From: Prosopocoilus inquinatus | Lineage: Eukaryota > Arthropoda > Insecta > Coleoptera > Lucanidae | Direction of reading: 5' to 3' | DNA: 64,000 nt | Assembly: GCA_036172665.1 (NCBI GenBank) | Contig: CM069870.1 | Location: forward strand, 56,420,212-56,484,211 | Shown here: positions 20,980-34,158 of the stretch, piece by piece | How the letters are laid out: every line of letters begins with the position of its first letter | Position numbering within the stretch: the first letter of the stretch is position 1 | Notes under the pieces: model-generated | What the model saw: the letters and a program-made list of their open reading frames with translations, nothing else | What the model was told of the DNA's origin: nothing | Database searches by the model: none | Made by a program: the position numbers and the translations under genes

Positions 20980-23900
20980 TGAAAATTCTTTCACGATAAT
21001 TAAAATTTTTATCTAGTCACCAATCTCATGGATAGTCCTTTGAATATTTAAATAACTGAGAATTTCGAATTCCGTACTGCTTAATATTTTTAATTTGACC
21101 GAAAATATGATTTTCGGTCAAAGTATTTTGAACTAATGAATTGAATAATAAAAATTTTAATTTTGAAAAAGTAGCTTTTTACTATTTTTATCCCAACAAT
21201 AAACACCAATTAGTTTCGGCTTTAAATAGTAATCATCAAAGGGACAGCTTCCAATCTATACTCTTTTTTTTTATTGATAGACGGACTTTACAGATTGGTA
21301 TAATTTATTACATAACAGTAGACAAAAAAATTCAAAGTTGACTCCAATCGTTGCTAACTAGCAGCCATTTTAATAAAATAAAAAAAAGAACACGAATAAA
21401 TGCCTAACAGCAGAACAGCTTTTTTTTATAACTTCGAATTTACGGCCTATTTATAAAAAAATGAATTTAGCTCTATTTTATACGCAGGAAGAATTACTTT
21501 CCCTGTTGTTAAGCTAATTGTAGCCGAAATTAATTGAAAGACAGAGCATGAAACATTTCAGAAAAGTTTCGTTGGATGTCCAGAACCGCAGCACTGAGAA
21601 ATACAAATCTTTAGTTATTTTAAAACAGCCGTTTAAAATTGGTTTTTTTGTAATTTCTAAAAATAAACAAATCCATCATCTCAGTTCTGCTTCAGTACCT
21701 CCTTGTCTGAAGAAGAATAATAAAGAAATACTAAATGTGAATTAAAAAGAAAAGACATTAGTTGCTAGTGGTTATATAGGATCCGACGAAACGTGTTGAC
21801 AGTTTTCAGCCTACGATGGTCGCTTTAGTGACTTCAGATACCCTTACAAGAAAAAATCACAGCAGACCAAATTCGATAATCTTAGCAGCCAATTAAAATT
21901 GCCATTTCGCGACACGAGTCGTCCAGAAAACATTCGTTTTAAAGCTCTCGTGCTATTTCGAGCTGTATGACTTGTTGCTCCATCCAGAGCATCCTCGTCG
22001 AATATTTCCCTTAAAATTGGTTTTGAGCTTCTATTAAATTAATGCCGTAACGCAAAAAAATGTTGTTATGGGGTCCAGTAACTAATGCTAATGGCTATCA
22101 AAATTGCATAACATGTGGAATTTAATTGACCCCTCTTACCAGGAGCGGTGAGGATATATGAAAGGATCATTGTAAGAAAAGTATTTGGATTGAAGTACAG
22201 ACATTGAAAAATAATGGAAAACAACGTAGTTTAACATAAAATAGAATATGGAAACTATTTAGATGGAAGTATACTAAGAAGAATATCAAAAGGGACGAGA
22301 ACAGCAAATGCGAAGAGATTTGATCAGCATGAGTGTAAACTATAAACAGTCGGAGAGAGCAAGTGCAAGGCAATAACATAGAGGATAAAACTTACAATTT
22401 TTCAAAGAACTCACAAGAAAAGAAAACTGGAGTGACTTATTAAGATAAAGGAAACAGTCGAATCAATGTATCAAAGAAAACTTTTAAGAAGAGAAGAACT
22501 TTGAAACACTGAAAGTATTTAAAAAGTGATAACTTTCTTAAAGGTATTATATAGGATATTGGAAAAAATATTGAACATGTGGATTTGAAATGGAATGCAG
22601 TATGGAAACTTGATAGAAGTAAACTAAGAAGAAAGTCATATAATAAATCTAAGGTTTTAATCTTTTGTGCTAAATTTTAAATAATGACAATAGAAAAGTG
22701 TATCAAGTCATTTAAGAAAAATTAATTCGACAACATTACAAGATTCCGCAAGACCATAAAGGGATCCTTGACATTCAATATCGCTTTTTTGAAGACATTT
22801 AACTTTATCAAAGAATATTTAAAAGTATCTATAATTTTATACACGCGGGCCTTTGGACTCTTTGGGTCCTAATTCCCTTTGATCCTTTACGTTTCTCTTC
22901 CAATTCAATCTCATGAGTGCTCTTCATTACGTTGTCTTCTTTGTCTCTTCGTGTAAATTTCAGCTTCATGCGATTTCATCTTAAACTTTAGTCATCTGTA
23001 ATCCACCCTCTTGAATCATTATTAAAGTGAATTGTGTATGTTAGTACAAAATATCTCATCGGTAAACCGTCGGATAAATAACGGTGACCTACACTGGAAC
23101 TCCATTATGCAATTAGATTGTTTCGTGAAAAATGTGGGGAGTGATTCACCCTGTATAAGACGCTATTCATTAAAATTCAGAAGTCCATTTGTTCATGAGA
23201 AAATGAGTTTCGAAAGTCAGTATGTTCGGAAAAATCAGTTAGCTGAGGTGTCCTTAGAAAAATACTTCGGCTCCTTTATCTTTTAGAAGTCTATCTTAAC
23301 TTCTGTATTCTGAGCCTAAATTTACTGCTGCGGTGAGTGAGTCAAAGTGTAATTTGTATTGTCAGATTGTTAAAACAAGATTTTGTACTATAGCAGGTAA
23401 CTTTTTTGAAGGGATTAGTTAATTTAGTCATGTACAAATAAAGCATGATATAAAAAAGAACAGAAGCGCTCAAAAAAAGTTCGCATGTAAAGCGATCCCG
23501 TATTAGAAATTGGCGAATATTTATGTTACGCACACATTTCCTCCGGGGCCGTTTTACGTCGTTGTTTTTCAGAATGTATGTGCTCTTTTCCATCGTCTTC
23601 ATCACAATATATTTTGTTTCCTTCCAGAAATCGAAACCCTCCTCTAATTTCTGTAGAATAAGTCTTGTTTACGAGTTAACCCTCCCTTCCAGATAATAGG
23701 GAGACTATACTTTTTTCATAAATTCCGGCTTGCAAATTGTTTCCCTAAAGGCGATAAATTCAGCAGTAATACGGCTGTCTTTCTTAATTTTTTGAATTGG
23801 TTTAATCCGAGAATGTATCTTTTAGAAAAGGGAAAAATGTTTGCGAATCTTAATTAATTCAATTGATTAATTAATTAAAAACAGTAGCGTTTAAGATTAA

Positions 23901-24790
23901 ACAACCTCCGATTAAATTATCCCCGGAGTTCTTTGTTTTGAGTGAACATTTGTTAGGAGCGCCGCCATTATTTAGTTCAAGTGTACTATTTGAATGGATG
24001 CAAGGCGAGAGATAGACGCAGCATGTTAATGGATGGGATCCGGAATGGCCAATTAATTCCAACTACGGAAGGAAGTGCCTATAACTCGTCCAGAGAAAGA
24101 ATCCTTAATCCGCGTTCTCGTTATTTGTCCGTGTAAAATAAAGAAGCGCCATTTAGTTCTACGACACACTTTACTAACGCTGATTTAAATCTCAACTCAG
24201 ATTCTTTGCCTGATATATTACGCAAAGGGTTACGGACATAAAATTCACGATATTGCTCCGTAAGGAAGAGAATCTTTTGGAAACGTAATCAATTGCCCAG
24301 ATGCAAAAGCGTTTCCGACAATTAAATCTTTCGAACGATATTAAAAAAACGCGTCTCCAAACCCATTTCACTTTTTATAACTTCTTCCAATAATGTTTTA
24401 TTTACATTAAAACCAGCGAAATAGAAATTAAAAATTTGAATAAAACAACCATTGCCAAAATATTCAAAAAGGAAGAAGCAAAAAATAAAGAAGTAACTTA
24501 TAAAAATTACCCATTACAACTTATGGAATGGAGGTCATGATCTTTACCTTTCGATTATTATAGATTAAGTATAACGCAGTAATTGAAGAATTTTATTGGG
24601 TAACAGTTTGGACCATGTTAGGAATGAAAAGAAAACAGAGGCAGAAGCTTTCACCAATAGAATCACACTTTGAAGTAATTAATCTAGGTAAGTCATGTTG
24701 CTCGTCAAGATGATAATTAAGAGGGAATAAAAAGACGTGATAAACTGAAGCACCAGCACATACAAAAGAAGCGTAGAAATGTAAAAAGTA
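20980..24790. other. Intergenic DNA, no gene seen; GC-richer patch at 23870-24130
   Basis: No coding region I can support. The GC-richer, repeat-free patch at 23870-24130 (around GGATGGGATCCGGAATGGCC) stands out from its surroundings and could be a conserved regulatory element. Another, weaker one is near 21900-22020. Confidence 0.5.
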
Positions 24791-24796
24791 GTGCTG

Positions 24797-26178
24797 GCAA
24801 CCAAATCTGTTTTTCGGATAACCGGTTAGCCGGTTTTGGATTATCCGAGGTTTTAAACAAAACCGAAAACCGGTTATCCGGATAATCGGTTATTCGAATA
24901 TCCAATTATTCGAATAATCGGATATTCGAATATACAATTATTCAGATAACGGGATATTCGAATGTCCAATTATTTGGATATGTATACACAATAGCGTATT
25001 TATTTTTTTTTCATCCATTTAAATCTTTAAATCTTAACAATTTGAGGCAGCAAATTTAAAACTCAAATAAAATTGAAAATGAGTAAATGTTGGAAGTATT
25101 AAAAAAATGAAGATAAAAAATTTTGTTGCAAATTGTTTTTGATTGCAGTGAAAACGTCGAGCAGCCTCTGTAGAGCTGTTTCGTCCCTGTTTAGGGCTTG
25201 GTCAGCAGAAACGTAGCTCGAAATTCCCACTGCAAACCAGAAACGACTTGTCCAAACAGGGCTAAATCAGCTACAGAGGTTGCTCGAGGTTTTCACTGCA
25301 ATCAAAAACGATTTGCAACAAAATTTTTAACTTTCAGTACGCTTTGACAGCAAGCATGGCCGCCTTGCACGGAGGACTAGTTAGGTAGCAAATCCGCCTC
25401 AATTTGTCTATCCTACTGCAATGTCAGGTCAAAAAGCGATTGTAGGATGTCGCTGTTTTATCTGCTCAAAAAAATGAAGGTAAATCTTTTCTGTTAAATG
25501 AAGGTAAATCTTATCTGTTATGTTCACTACGTAAAAAAAGTGTAAGTGATCAAGTAGTACTTCTAATCCATATATTAGAAGTCGAAGAAGAAGAGTTTTT
25601 GTTGTGAGTAGCCTTTTGGACCGTACCCAACCGTCTTTCGGAGAATTCAATAAAAGTTTATTATGGTACAGACGCTGTTCGGCATTAGATAGAATAAGAA
25701 TAATTGACATTTATCTGGTATTTAACAAAAAAAAAAAAAACGAAAACTATTATTAGTCAGTTTGTGTCACGTTGTAGATATGTCAGTCCTTATAAATTAG
25801 AAATGTAGTTAATACTTTAAAATTGACAAGAGAAGCACAAAATTTAATGTTTGAAAACATCTTCTTCTGAATACAAACCAGGAACATTAGAGTTAAAATT
25901 CAGTTGAGTCTGTTTTTTTGAGAATCAGTTTTTGTTAATACGTAATTAACCGATTTTTTCGGATAATCCAAGAGCTGGTTTTTTATTACAGATTTCGCGA
26001 ATATCCAAATAGTCGGTTTTTGAATATATTCTAGTAGACAGTCTTTCAAATATCCAAATAGTCGGTTTTTGGATACTCGAATAGTTGGTTTTTCGAATAT
26101 CCGAATAATCGATTTTTAGATAGTCGGTTTTAATTATTATTTGGATAACCGGTTTTATCCAAAACCGGTTTTTAAAGA
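24797..26178. mobile_element. Element bounded by inverted arrays of CGGTTATTCGAATATCC-type subterminal repeats
   Basis: The left part (24815-24985) and the right part (25945-26170) are inverted arrays of related words: GGATAATCCAAAACCGG, CGGTTATCCGGATAATCGG, TTATTCGAATATCC. They end in GGATAACCGGTT at the left and AACCGGTTTT at the right. The left edge AGTGCTGGCAACC resembles hAT termini (AGTGNTGGCAAC). The middle holds a separate hairpin (25113-25334) and an inverted piece of the CAGGGTGTTCC family. There is no transposase. Exact ends are uncertain. Confidence 0.6.
25113..25334. repeat. Foldback hairpin, arms about 60 bp
   Basis: TTTGATTGCAGTGAAAACG and CGAGCAGCCTCTGTAG pair with CTACAGAGGTTGCTCGAGG and TTTTCACTGCAATCAAA. 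Outer words TTTTGTTGCAAAT and ATTTGCAACAAAA also pair. Inside the left half, read on the minus strand, CTGACCAAGCCCT-AAAC-AGGGACGAAAC has the layout of the hammerhead-like hairpins, with a core change. Confidence 0.7.
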
Positions 26179-26179
26179 A

Positions 26180-29100
26180 ACCAGAAGGAGTTACTGAAGA
26201 AAAAGAAAAAGACTTAAGGATTTTATGTATAAATGTACATACACAAGTGTCTTCAAATTCCGTGGACTTTGTGGATAAACCGTAAGAAAAGTTATAAAGA
26301 CACGAAAATGTTTCCTATCGAATGCTTCCTCCTAAAAATTTATTAACTAAAGTTATTTTTTAACCTCAAAAAAGTTACAGTAAGATGTGTGTTGTGGAAA
26401 CCCTGCTTTTCACACTCGTGGTTCACTGCACGTAATTAAAATCACCTGTAAATGTGGCTTACCTTTTTTTTAACTTTCTCCTCAAGAACTTTCAAGAATA
26501 CCAGCTTAACGAAGCAATTTTGGATATAGGTAAGTTTGATTAAATCGTCTTATTTTGAGCTCAGAAATCTGTGGTTAAGCCTTGTCCACCGATTCTAGAG
26601 ACACCCAGTATAGCATGATTAAGAAAATAAAAGGTGACTAGAAGTTATTGTAAGGAGTTCAACCGAGTTACAAAAATATAAAGAAAAAGAAAAATTCAAT
26701 TATTTGGGCGGTCCTAAAGCTGGCGCGAAATTTGAAACGGAGTCTATTGGACTGTAAAAATGCATGGGTTACGCCAAACAAACTGAAAATACTCGCTTCA
26801 CAGAGAACTGTTGTGTAAACTTTTACTTATCACTAAAACTTAGGATGAAAAGCTTCAAAAAAATTATTCTAGTTGTGCTTAGTGTACTTAATTAGTTAAT
26901 TTATGTGTTATTAAAAAAATGGATAAAATGCTTATCTGAGCTAAGTTCAACAGCAGGTCAATAAACCATTAATAAACATAACCTAACAATACAAATAAAA
27001 ATAAAATGTCTCTGAAAAAGCATGCAATGTGTTTGTCAAGCATTTTTCAATACAACGGACAAGATACCAACTTATAAAACGGTAATATCTTGTTTAATCT
27101 CCTTGTCTTAACATTCTTAAATGTTAGGTTATGTTCAGGTCAACTCCGATGTTATAGCGACAGTAATTTACGACATACGTCTGATTTATTAGACAAAGAT
27201 AGTAAAAGACTTAGCTCCGCCTTCTATTACGTTTACTTTCCTGGTCTATTCATCAATATTACAAGTATAGCAATTTGGGTTATTTTTTTGGACTTAAAAG
27301 TTCCATTTAAAAAGTTGATGCAAATAAAATGTACGTCACATTTTTTAGCAAGAAAATCCCATCTAAATTCTATTACTGCATTTAATATGCACAGTCGTCC
27401 GTACCTAAGCTGCTGCAATTGACATTTCTTTGATCCATGGGCGCAGCCAAAGTGGGGCATTTGCCCATCTCTAGCTCACGGATCTTTCAATTTTCTATCT
27501 GTAAATACTTTGTCGTCAAATAAAAAAAAGTTAGGTTGTTGACTAGAAGACAAATGAAAAACTGAAACAAATGGATACTAACGAAAAAAAGATGAGAAAA
27601 ATGAAGTGATGGTAGAAAAGAGACGGAAAGAAAAGTGCACAGGTCAAGAAGGTAAAGAAAAGAAAGAATAAAAAAGAGAAAACACGATAAAAAGAATTCA
27701 AATCAAAAAAAAAAACAACAAACGGATATAACAGTTTTAAAAACGCAGAAGAAGAAGGATGGAAGCAAGAAAAGATCATGGTGAGCGAAAGAAAAGGTGC
27801 GAACCAAAAGCAAAGACAATAGAAAAGCTCTTGTAATTGTTTTGATAATTCTTAAAAGTGGTGGAAGAGATTTAAACAAGATATGAATTATGTTACAGTG
27901 GTATCTTCTTCGAGTAACGAAATTCTAGAAATTCTTCCGTGTATATTCAAGCTGGCTCTCTCTTTCCTAGAGTTAAACAAGTTATTAGTTTCAATCTTTT
28001 ACAGTTTTGTCGAATTCCCTTAATAGTTATTTATTATCCAAGTGTCTATAAGGCAAATAAGTCCCGAGAGGAATGTTTTCTTTAGTGACTTATTTGGTGT
28101 TAAGGCACGAGTGCAATACATACATATGAAGTTATAATAATTCCGATTTTGAATAAGAATAACAGTTTAATTATGGGTTCATAATTCCACTAGTGTTTTA
28201 TAGACATCATAATATACATATATATACAAAATCGGCATTATTACGATTTCATAATAAACACATTCTTAATATTTTTGTTCCGATTTTGGATAATTTCTCA
28301 CGTTTCTATCTTTCATAAAATTTCCTTCTTGGGTTGGATTCACTTAGATACAGTTTAGTTGTATTGGTTTGACCTTGAAACGTTTTTAATGTTTCACATC
28401 TTGTGCGGGATTTAGTTCAGTAGGATTTGGTTCGCTTAGCTTCGGTTTTGTTGGGTTGGGTTCGCTTAATTTCGGCTTAGTTCGGTTGATCTTGAAATAT
28501 TTAGCAGCAGCCTTGAGGAAGTTCTTCTGCAACGAACAGCGAAACGTAGATAATAAAACAAAACTAATTAAAATTAAGATAAGCATATCGACTCATCATG
28601 TTTTGCGTATCTCTTTCGAAACATTCATTAAAAATTATATTATCACAATAAATAATTTCTCCAATGTGCATGCTTATCTTAATTTGCATGGTTACTATTG
28701 TAAATAATTTTGTAATTTTTGTTATGGATTAAAGAATTAATTAAGTTTCGTTATTTTTTCTTGAATGACTCGTTAATGAAGAAACAACGGAACCATTATT
28801 TTTTGATTTTTGAAGTTTTACTGTCCAGTATCGAATTCCAAAGGCATGGGTGTGTTACTCTTGAGACGTCTGTATACGACATTTAAAAATTCGTTGGAAA
28901 TCAAGCAAAACATGAATCACTTTTTATTTTCAGCCTGTTTTTACAAGTACAAGAATTGTTTCATTTTAACTAATTTTGTTTCTTTCTCTAACAATACAGG
29001 CATGTAAGGTGTATCTAAAAAAAATGGTCAAGTATAGGTATACAGTTAACTGCATGCACGTCGCTTCTAAGTTCAACCACCAAGCTTACAAATCTAGCGT

Positions 29101-29930
29101 AAAAATTTGTTGTTGAGTATCATTATTTCATTGATAACAATGATTTTACGTTAAAAAACTGTTTTTTAAACTATTTTTGAGAAAATACTATAATAATTAA
29201 AATGCTTTTCTCAATTAAGAAAAGTCTTTCATAAACTTGCTAAAAATATGAAATTATCCAAGACGTACAGACCTAGGATATGTTATTAAAATTAACTGTA
29301 TTTTCAAATTAATTCATTATTATAAACCAGGCTCCATTGCAGCGCAAACCTTTGATATCAAAATAATACAGATCCATTCAATGAAAGTTTATTAAATCGC
29401 CATAAAGTAATCCACTGATTTTTGGCCTCTTTCAAAATATTAATTACAAACACCTAAGCTCCATATGTATTTTTTATTTTCAAATTCGTACTAAAAACTA
29501 GCTTCATTTCAAACAACTGTTCACTAATTTTGCTTAATTTTTGAGCTGAATCAAAATCACCATATTTCTTTGATATTTCAGAAAAATTAAGATAATAAAA
29601 AAATAAGCATGCTTAATAGATCGACAATATAACATTGATTAATTCGAATTAGTATGTTTAAGTTCTAAACCAGATGTAGGCAAAAAATACGAAAATGAGC
29701 CTCACTATTCGATATATATCATCCAGAAAGTATGGTAACAATGAATCAATAACCAACGAATGTGACTTCACAGAAGTTAAAAAAAGATATGTGTATCATT
29801 TGTTGTTGAGATTACGCGTTAGCTAATATTGCTGAAAAGAGTGATATAGTCTGTCATATTTCCCAAAACACCCAGGCCTGCATTAAACTAAAAAAAATAA
29901 GTTGATTAACAAAAACATACACTCAATAAT
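26180..29930. other. Intergenic DNA, no gene recognised
   Basis: Frames at 27090-27422 (plus) and 28386-28586 (minus) have no recognisable domain. The latter runs through a short tandem repeat of GGTTCGCTTAG-TTCGG-type words (28410-28490). Purine-rich DNA lies at 27540-27800. Nothing else was identified. Confidence 0.5.
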
Positions 29931-29940
29931 ATACATCCAA

Positions 29941-29946
29941 TTTATT
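29941..29946 (-). terminator. Polyadenylation signal AATAAA for the gene at 30016-31126
   Basis: TTTATT on the plus strand (AATAAA on the minus strand), 70 bases downstream of the stop codon at 30016, a normal distance for a short 3' UTR. Confidence 0.55.
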
Positions 29947-30015
29947 CAAACTCTGACAAACCTTTTCAATCTTCTATTATTACAAAACTAAGAAAGTTTA
30001 TGATCTGAATACATT

Positions 30016-31126
30016 TTAAATTAAGGAATGATCTTGTTCTCTAATCTTGCATTGTGTGAAATACCGCAATACGTACAGAGGAATAATTGAAATCAATGGT
30101 AGTTTGACGTAAAAAAATGAACTGGCACTCTCGCAATATTTTCCTAATACATGAGTTTGACAACCTAAGGCTTTGTTGATAGTAAGTGAAACTGCTTCTA
30201 TATAAGCAGACATTTTATAAGGCACATATTTTAATTCTACATGAAAATCTGCTATCTCAATGGAATCCCTATACAATAGTATATCATTTTCATCACTAAT
30301 AACAGCTCTGTAATTGGCACAAATATTTTCCCACAACTCTATAGTATGCACGAGACAAATGTTATTGCGTCCTTTTATAAGCTTCTTGTTTATGTTGGAT
30401 TGTACAAGTTTATACAGTGTAACGTTTTTATTATTTAAACGGAAGATTACGCTATCCATATCATTTTCTTCAGCATCTGTTAATAATTCTTCTAGATAAA
30501 TCAAGCCCAAATATTCAGACAGTTTCTTACAAATTGATTTGTCGAGGAATATTAATATATCTACTTGTACCGTACTGCCAGAAATTTTTGTAAGATTCCT
30601 GTAGTGATATTTTAACATGGTTTTACAATCCATTTTAATTGCCCTCTGGCATGCTTTAAGTTTTTTCTTTAAGGTGGTAGAATCTCCTGAATCTGAATCC
30701 GAAGTACTAGTGCTTGATTTTGAAGTATCAGTCGTCTGGGATTGCACATACAAGTGTTGGTACCCGATCTTGTTCAATTTTGTAACTACTTGGTGTGAAC
30801 GTTTTAGCAACGGTGCAATATTAATTATTGGAAATAATGGCAGTGAGAGTTCCCGAACTTCTACATTATTTTTATTGAAATCACATTTGTAGTTCTCCAT
30901 TTTTTTTTTCTTCTAAGAAGTAGTATAATATACCTCTATCATAATCGGCTTGTAAAAAATTTTCTTCGATATATTTCTTCAATTCAGTTATCGCAGATGA
31001 AAATAGTATTTGCGATGAACTTGTATTTGCAAATTGTACATAAAGAGAAGCTCTTAGATCTCTACTGTGTTGAGTCAAATTAAAATTTCTAAGAGATGTT
31101 AGGCCTTCCAACTTTGTAAAATCCAT
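30016..31126 (-). CDS. Unrecognised host gene, about 375 residues, split by a frameshift in an A10 run
   Basis: Two minus-strand frames abut. The first (31126 to 30881) encodes 81 residues starting MDFTKLEGL. The second (30900 to 30016) encodes 294 residues starting MENYKCDF. They meet at a run of ten A's on the coding strand, where one base fewer would join them in frame. The composition is that of a real protein: mixed charge, a Ser/Thr/Asp-rich linker near residues 57-75 of the second part, then LKKKLKACQRAIKMDCK and a folded-looking C-terminal half rich in Leu, Ile, Asn and Lys. No signal peptide or membrane segment is seen. I do not recognise the family. A T-rich tract ending TTTAG lies just before the first ATG, so an upstream exon is possible. 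Likely explanations are a homopolymer error in the assembly or a recent pseudogene. Confidence 0.6.
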
Positions 31127-31542
31127 CCTAAAGGTAACAAAAAAAAGCCTACTTTAAGAGATTATATATCAGTGTTATATATAACACGTGACTCATTTGG
31201 AGAGTAAACAAACCAGTCATCGTATTGATTAACATTTGAGGATATTTTTCAATTTTCGGATTTTATATTGAGCAGATATCATACGGTCCGTACAACATAA
31301 ACATTTAATGATCTGTGTTATAATGTTTATATGCAATTGATGTTATTTTCAAGGTTAAGATTATTACATTTCTTTTATGTTGTGTATGAGAGTAGGTAGC
31401 TACGTGGAGCCACGTTTATATCTGTTTAAAAGAGAGACATGTTTCAACCTAATTTGATCGCAAACAATTAAACAAAAACGAGTAAATTGGTTTGTTTACT
31501 TCCCAGTTGTCATAATCATGAAGTCATATCAGAATGTCTAAG

Positions 31543-31762
31543 ACCGGTATTCATAAACCAAACTTACGGCTACGCATTGGTTTACAATTCGCCATAATTC
31601 AAAATTTGTACGTATTTCCCGCATTTTGGGCGCATAACCAGTGAAAATTGAAGAATATTTTATGAATTACTTTCCCAAAAATCGGGAAATACGGAGGATT
31701 TATGATTTATAGAGAATTTTAAGTGAACGCGTAGCTTAAGTTTTGTTTATGAATACCGATCT
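31543..31762. mobile_element. MITE, first of a tandem pair, ends ACCGGTATTCATAAACCAAA
   Basis: Inverted ends ACCGGTATTCATAAACCAAA and (TTTTGT)TTATGAATACCG. The interior has TTTCCCGCATTTTGGG-like and inverted GGGAAATACG blocks, so the element is nearly palindromic. No coding capacity. Confidence 0.8.
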
Positions 31763-31764
31763 TA

Positions 31765-31977
31765 GGCCGGTATTATAAACCAAACTTACGCTATATATAT
31801 AATTCGCTATATTTCATAAACTGAGCATATTTCCCCCATTTTTGGCACATAATCAGAGACAGTTTAAAAATATTTTGTGAATTACTTTCCTACAATATGG
31901 GAAATACATACCGTTTATGAAATATAGCGAATTGTAAACGAGCGCATAGCGTAAGTTTGGTTTATGAATACGGTTGT
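31765..31977. mobile_element. MITE, second of a tandem pair, same family
   Basis: Starts GGCCGGTATTATAAACCAAA directly after the first copy and ends GTTTGGTTTATGAATACGG. Shared interior blocks (ACTTACGCTA/TAGCGTAAGT, GAATTACTTTCC). The two copies differ at many positions, so they were not made by one recent duplication. Confidence 0.8.
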
Positions 31978-32078
31978 AAGGCTGCCCCCACAATAATGAA
32001 GCGAAAACAATTTTCTAGAGAACGTTTTCACTAGAGTAGTTAATATATATTTAATAAAAATGCTAATTAATATATATA

Positions 32079-32585
32079 CAGGGAAGGGCAAAAGTATGGA
32101 ACCGGCTTAATATTTCGAAAACTGTTTGACGTATCTATTTGAAATTTGGTGTGTGAGTCAATAGAACCTACATTACCAATTTGTTTCAATTGTTTATCTG
32201 CTCTTGTTTCTGAGATCCAATGCCTACTTGATTTTTTTTTAAATGATAACCTGCTGATTTTTTTCCTCTATTTAATAGTTCGTTTAATTAATTAAACGAC
32301 CACATAAAAATATTTATCTATTGCATAAGAAAATTTTCAAACGCCTTTTTCTCGAAAATTTTTTTAATATTTTTATGTGGTCGTTTAGAGAATTAAAGGA
32401 GCTATTAAAAGCATTGTTTAAAAAAAAATCAAGTAGGCGTTGGATCTTAGAAACAAGAGCAGATAAACAATTAAAACAAATTGGTAAAGCAGATCTTATT
32501 GACTTCTAAATCACATACCAAATTTCAAACAGATACGTCAAACAGTTTTCGAAATATTAAGTCGGTTCCATACTTTTGCCCTTCC

Positions 32586-32588
<3 letters not shown>
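32079..32588. mobile_element. Foldback DNA element with very long terminal inverted repeats, in a TA microsatellite
   Basis: Ends CAGGGAAGGGCAAAAGTATG and its inverse, flanked by TA on both sides within (TA)n, consistent with a Tc1/mariner-type TA target. The arms pair over roughly 200 bases each (shared TTTCGAAAACTGTTTGACG, TTTATCTGCTCTTGTTTCT), leaving a short centre. No transposase. Confidence 0.8.
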
Positions 32589-32616
<28 letters not shown>

Positions 32617-34158
32617 CCGGCTGTTTCAAATTGACTGTGCACTGAAGGGATCTCCTAAACCGTAAGAGATACAAATTCGGTTAAATGGAAGAAAAGTTGC
32701 ATGAATCAATCAATGCCTAATTCGTATCCATTGAGAGAATAATTTTTTTCTCATTTCTTCTTGAGTTATTACTAAAAATGTGAAAAAATCGATTTTCTTT
32801 TTCTCTCTGTATCTCTTTTATTATACATAATTTTGAAATTCTGATTTAACTTTCTACAGGCACTTTTTGATTTTACTTCGAATAAGAGTAATAGAATTGA
32901 AGTCAAACGTTTCGTTTTCCCACGAACATCATCAGTTTCGATTTTTTAAATACAATTTATGTCTTTTTATTATTCTATTCGATAGCATTTTTTCTCCAGA
33001 TTACAATGATATATCACACTTAATAGTTGATATTAATTTGAAGCTTAAATAATTCAGATTTTATTGATTGTACTGCAAGAGTGTATTGCATGCAAGGTTT
33101 GAAAGTGAAAGCAGTCTGAAGTGGATTAGCTAAAATTCTTGAGTTTCCATCAAGAAAACCAACTGAACAAAATAAAGATCACATTGTAATGTGGAAGAAG
33201 TAATTAGAAAAGACGACGTTAAAAAAATCTTTGGCAAGCTTTAAAAAATAGGAAATATGATAAATTCTAAGAATTCTGCAATGTTTAATAAGGAAAAACC
33301 CTAGATACTGAAGTAATTAAATCTTAAATTAAGTTTTACATAATGGAACCAAACACGTTGTCTATTTTACTAATAGAATGGAATTTAGGGAAATTCTAAA
33401 ATGTTTCTTAAAACAGGATAACACTCGAGTGCCTCTATTTTTTTAATGGAGACCCCGAACCATTTTTTGCGTGAAAATGACAGAAATTACGGCCGGGGCG
33501 AAGGCATAGATAGAATTTCTGGAGGAGTGAGCTGGCCAATTAAAGCGGCTTATCTGCATAAAGCGTGGAAGTTGCGCATCGAGCGGGCGAATGGTTCCAT
33601 AAATATCCGCGTCTGACAGAGTCTCGGTACAAGTAGGCCATTCGTATGCAAGGAAAGAGCCTTCCATCTGAACATGCCAGGATCTGTCAGTCACAATGGC
33701 TCCTCACTGCTGCAGGATTCCTCTCTGGAGACTCACACAGATAGCAGCACTGATACTTCAAACCCCTTCCGCTTCGTATTTTTCTGAATGGAGACGTTTA
33801 TGACTCGCTTTGTTAAGATGTATTCAACTAATGGTTACATATTGTTCTACTACACAATTATTTTAAACTTACACTTTAATATACCACCAAGAAACAGACT
33901 ATTTGCCTTCTTTGATAGAAAAAAGCTTGTACTTATTTATAACAAATCCAAACATTAAACACTATCTACAACCGATGAAACCTATACGTAGAAATAAATA
34001 CAAATACTTTTAACTAATGCAGAGTAGTTATAAAAGATTCATTGCATAAAGTAGGTCTTGAAATGTTCCGCCTTGTTCAGATAACGGTATTACGTGGGTT
34101 GCTGGAAAAGTTTCTGGAAACGGTATGAAAAAACTCATTCGAAATTTGGTAAACGGTA
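32589..34158. other. Intergenic DNA; one repeat end and a GC-richer patch at 33460-33770
   Basis: After the (TA)n tract, TACCGGCTGTTTCAAATTGA at 32617 looks like the end of a dispersed repeat. The patch at 33460-33770 is clearly GC-richer and repeat-free (around ACGGCCGGGGCGAAGGC). It has no convincing frame, so a conserved non-coding element is one reading. The remainder is the 3' side of the mariner relic. Confidence 0.4.

Noticed and set aside
27090..27422. Plus-strand frame of 110 codons with a hydrophobic start
   Set aside because: No recognisable family and overlapped by an antisense frame. The codon pattern is not convincing.
32321..32509. Small plus-strand frame in the foldback element
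   Set aside because: Lies in the centre and one arm of an inverted-repeat element, with no domain. Chance frame.
33443..33694. Coding exon in the GC-richer patch
   Set aside because: The frame has no recognisable domain and no clear splice sites were found. Kept only as a candidate non-coding element.
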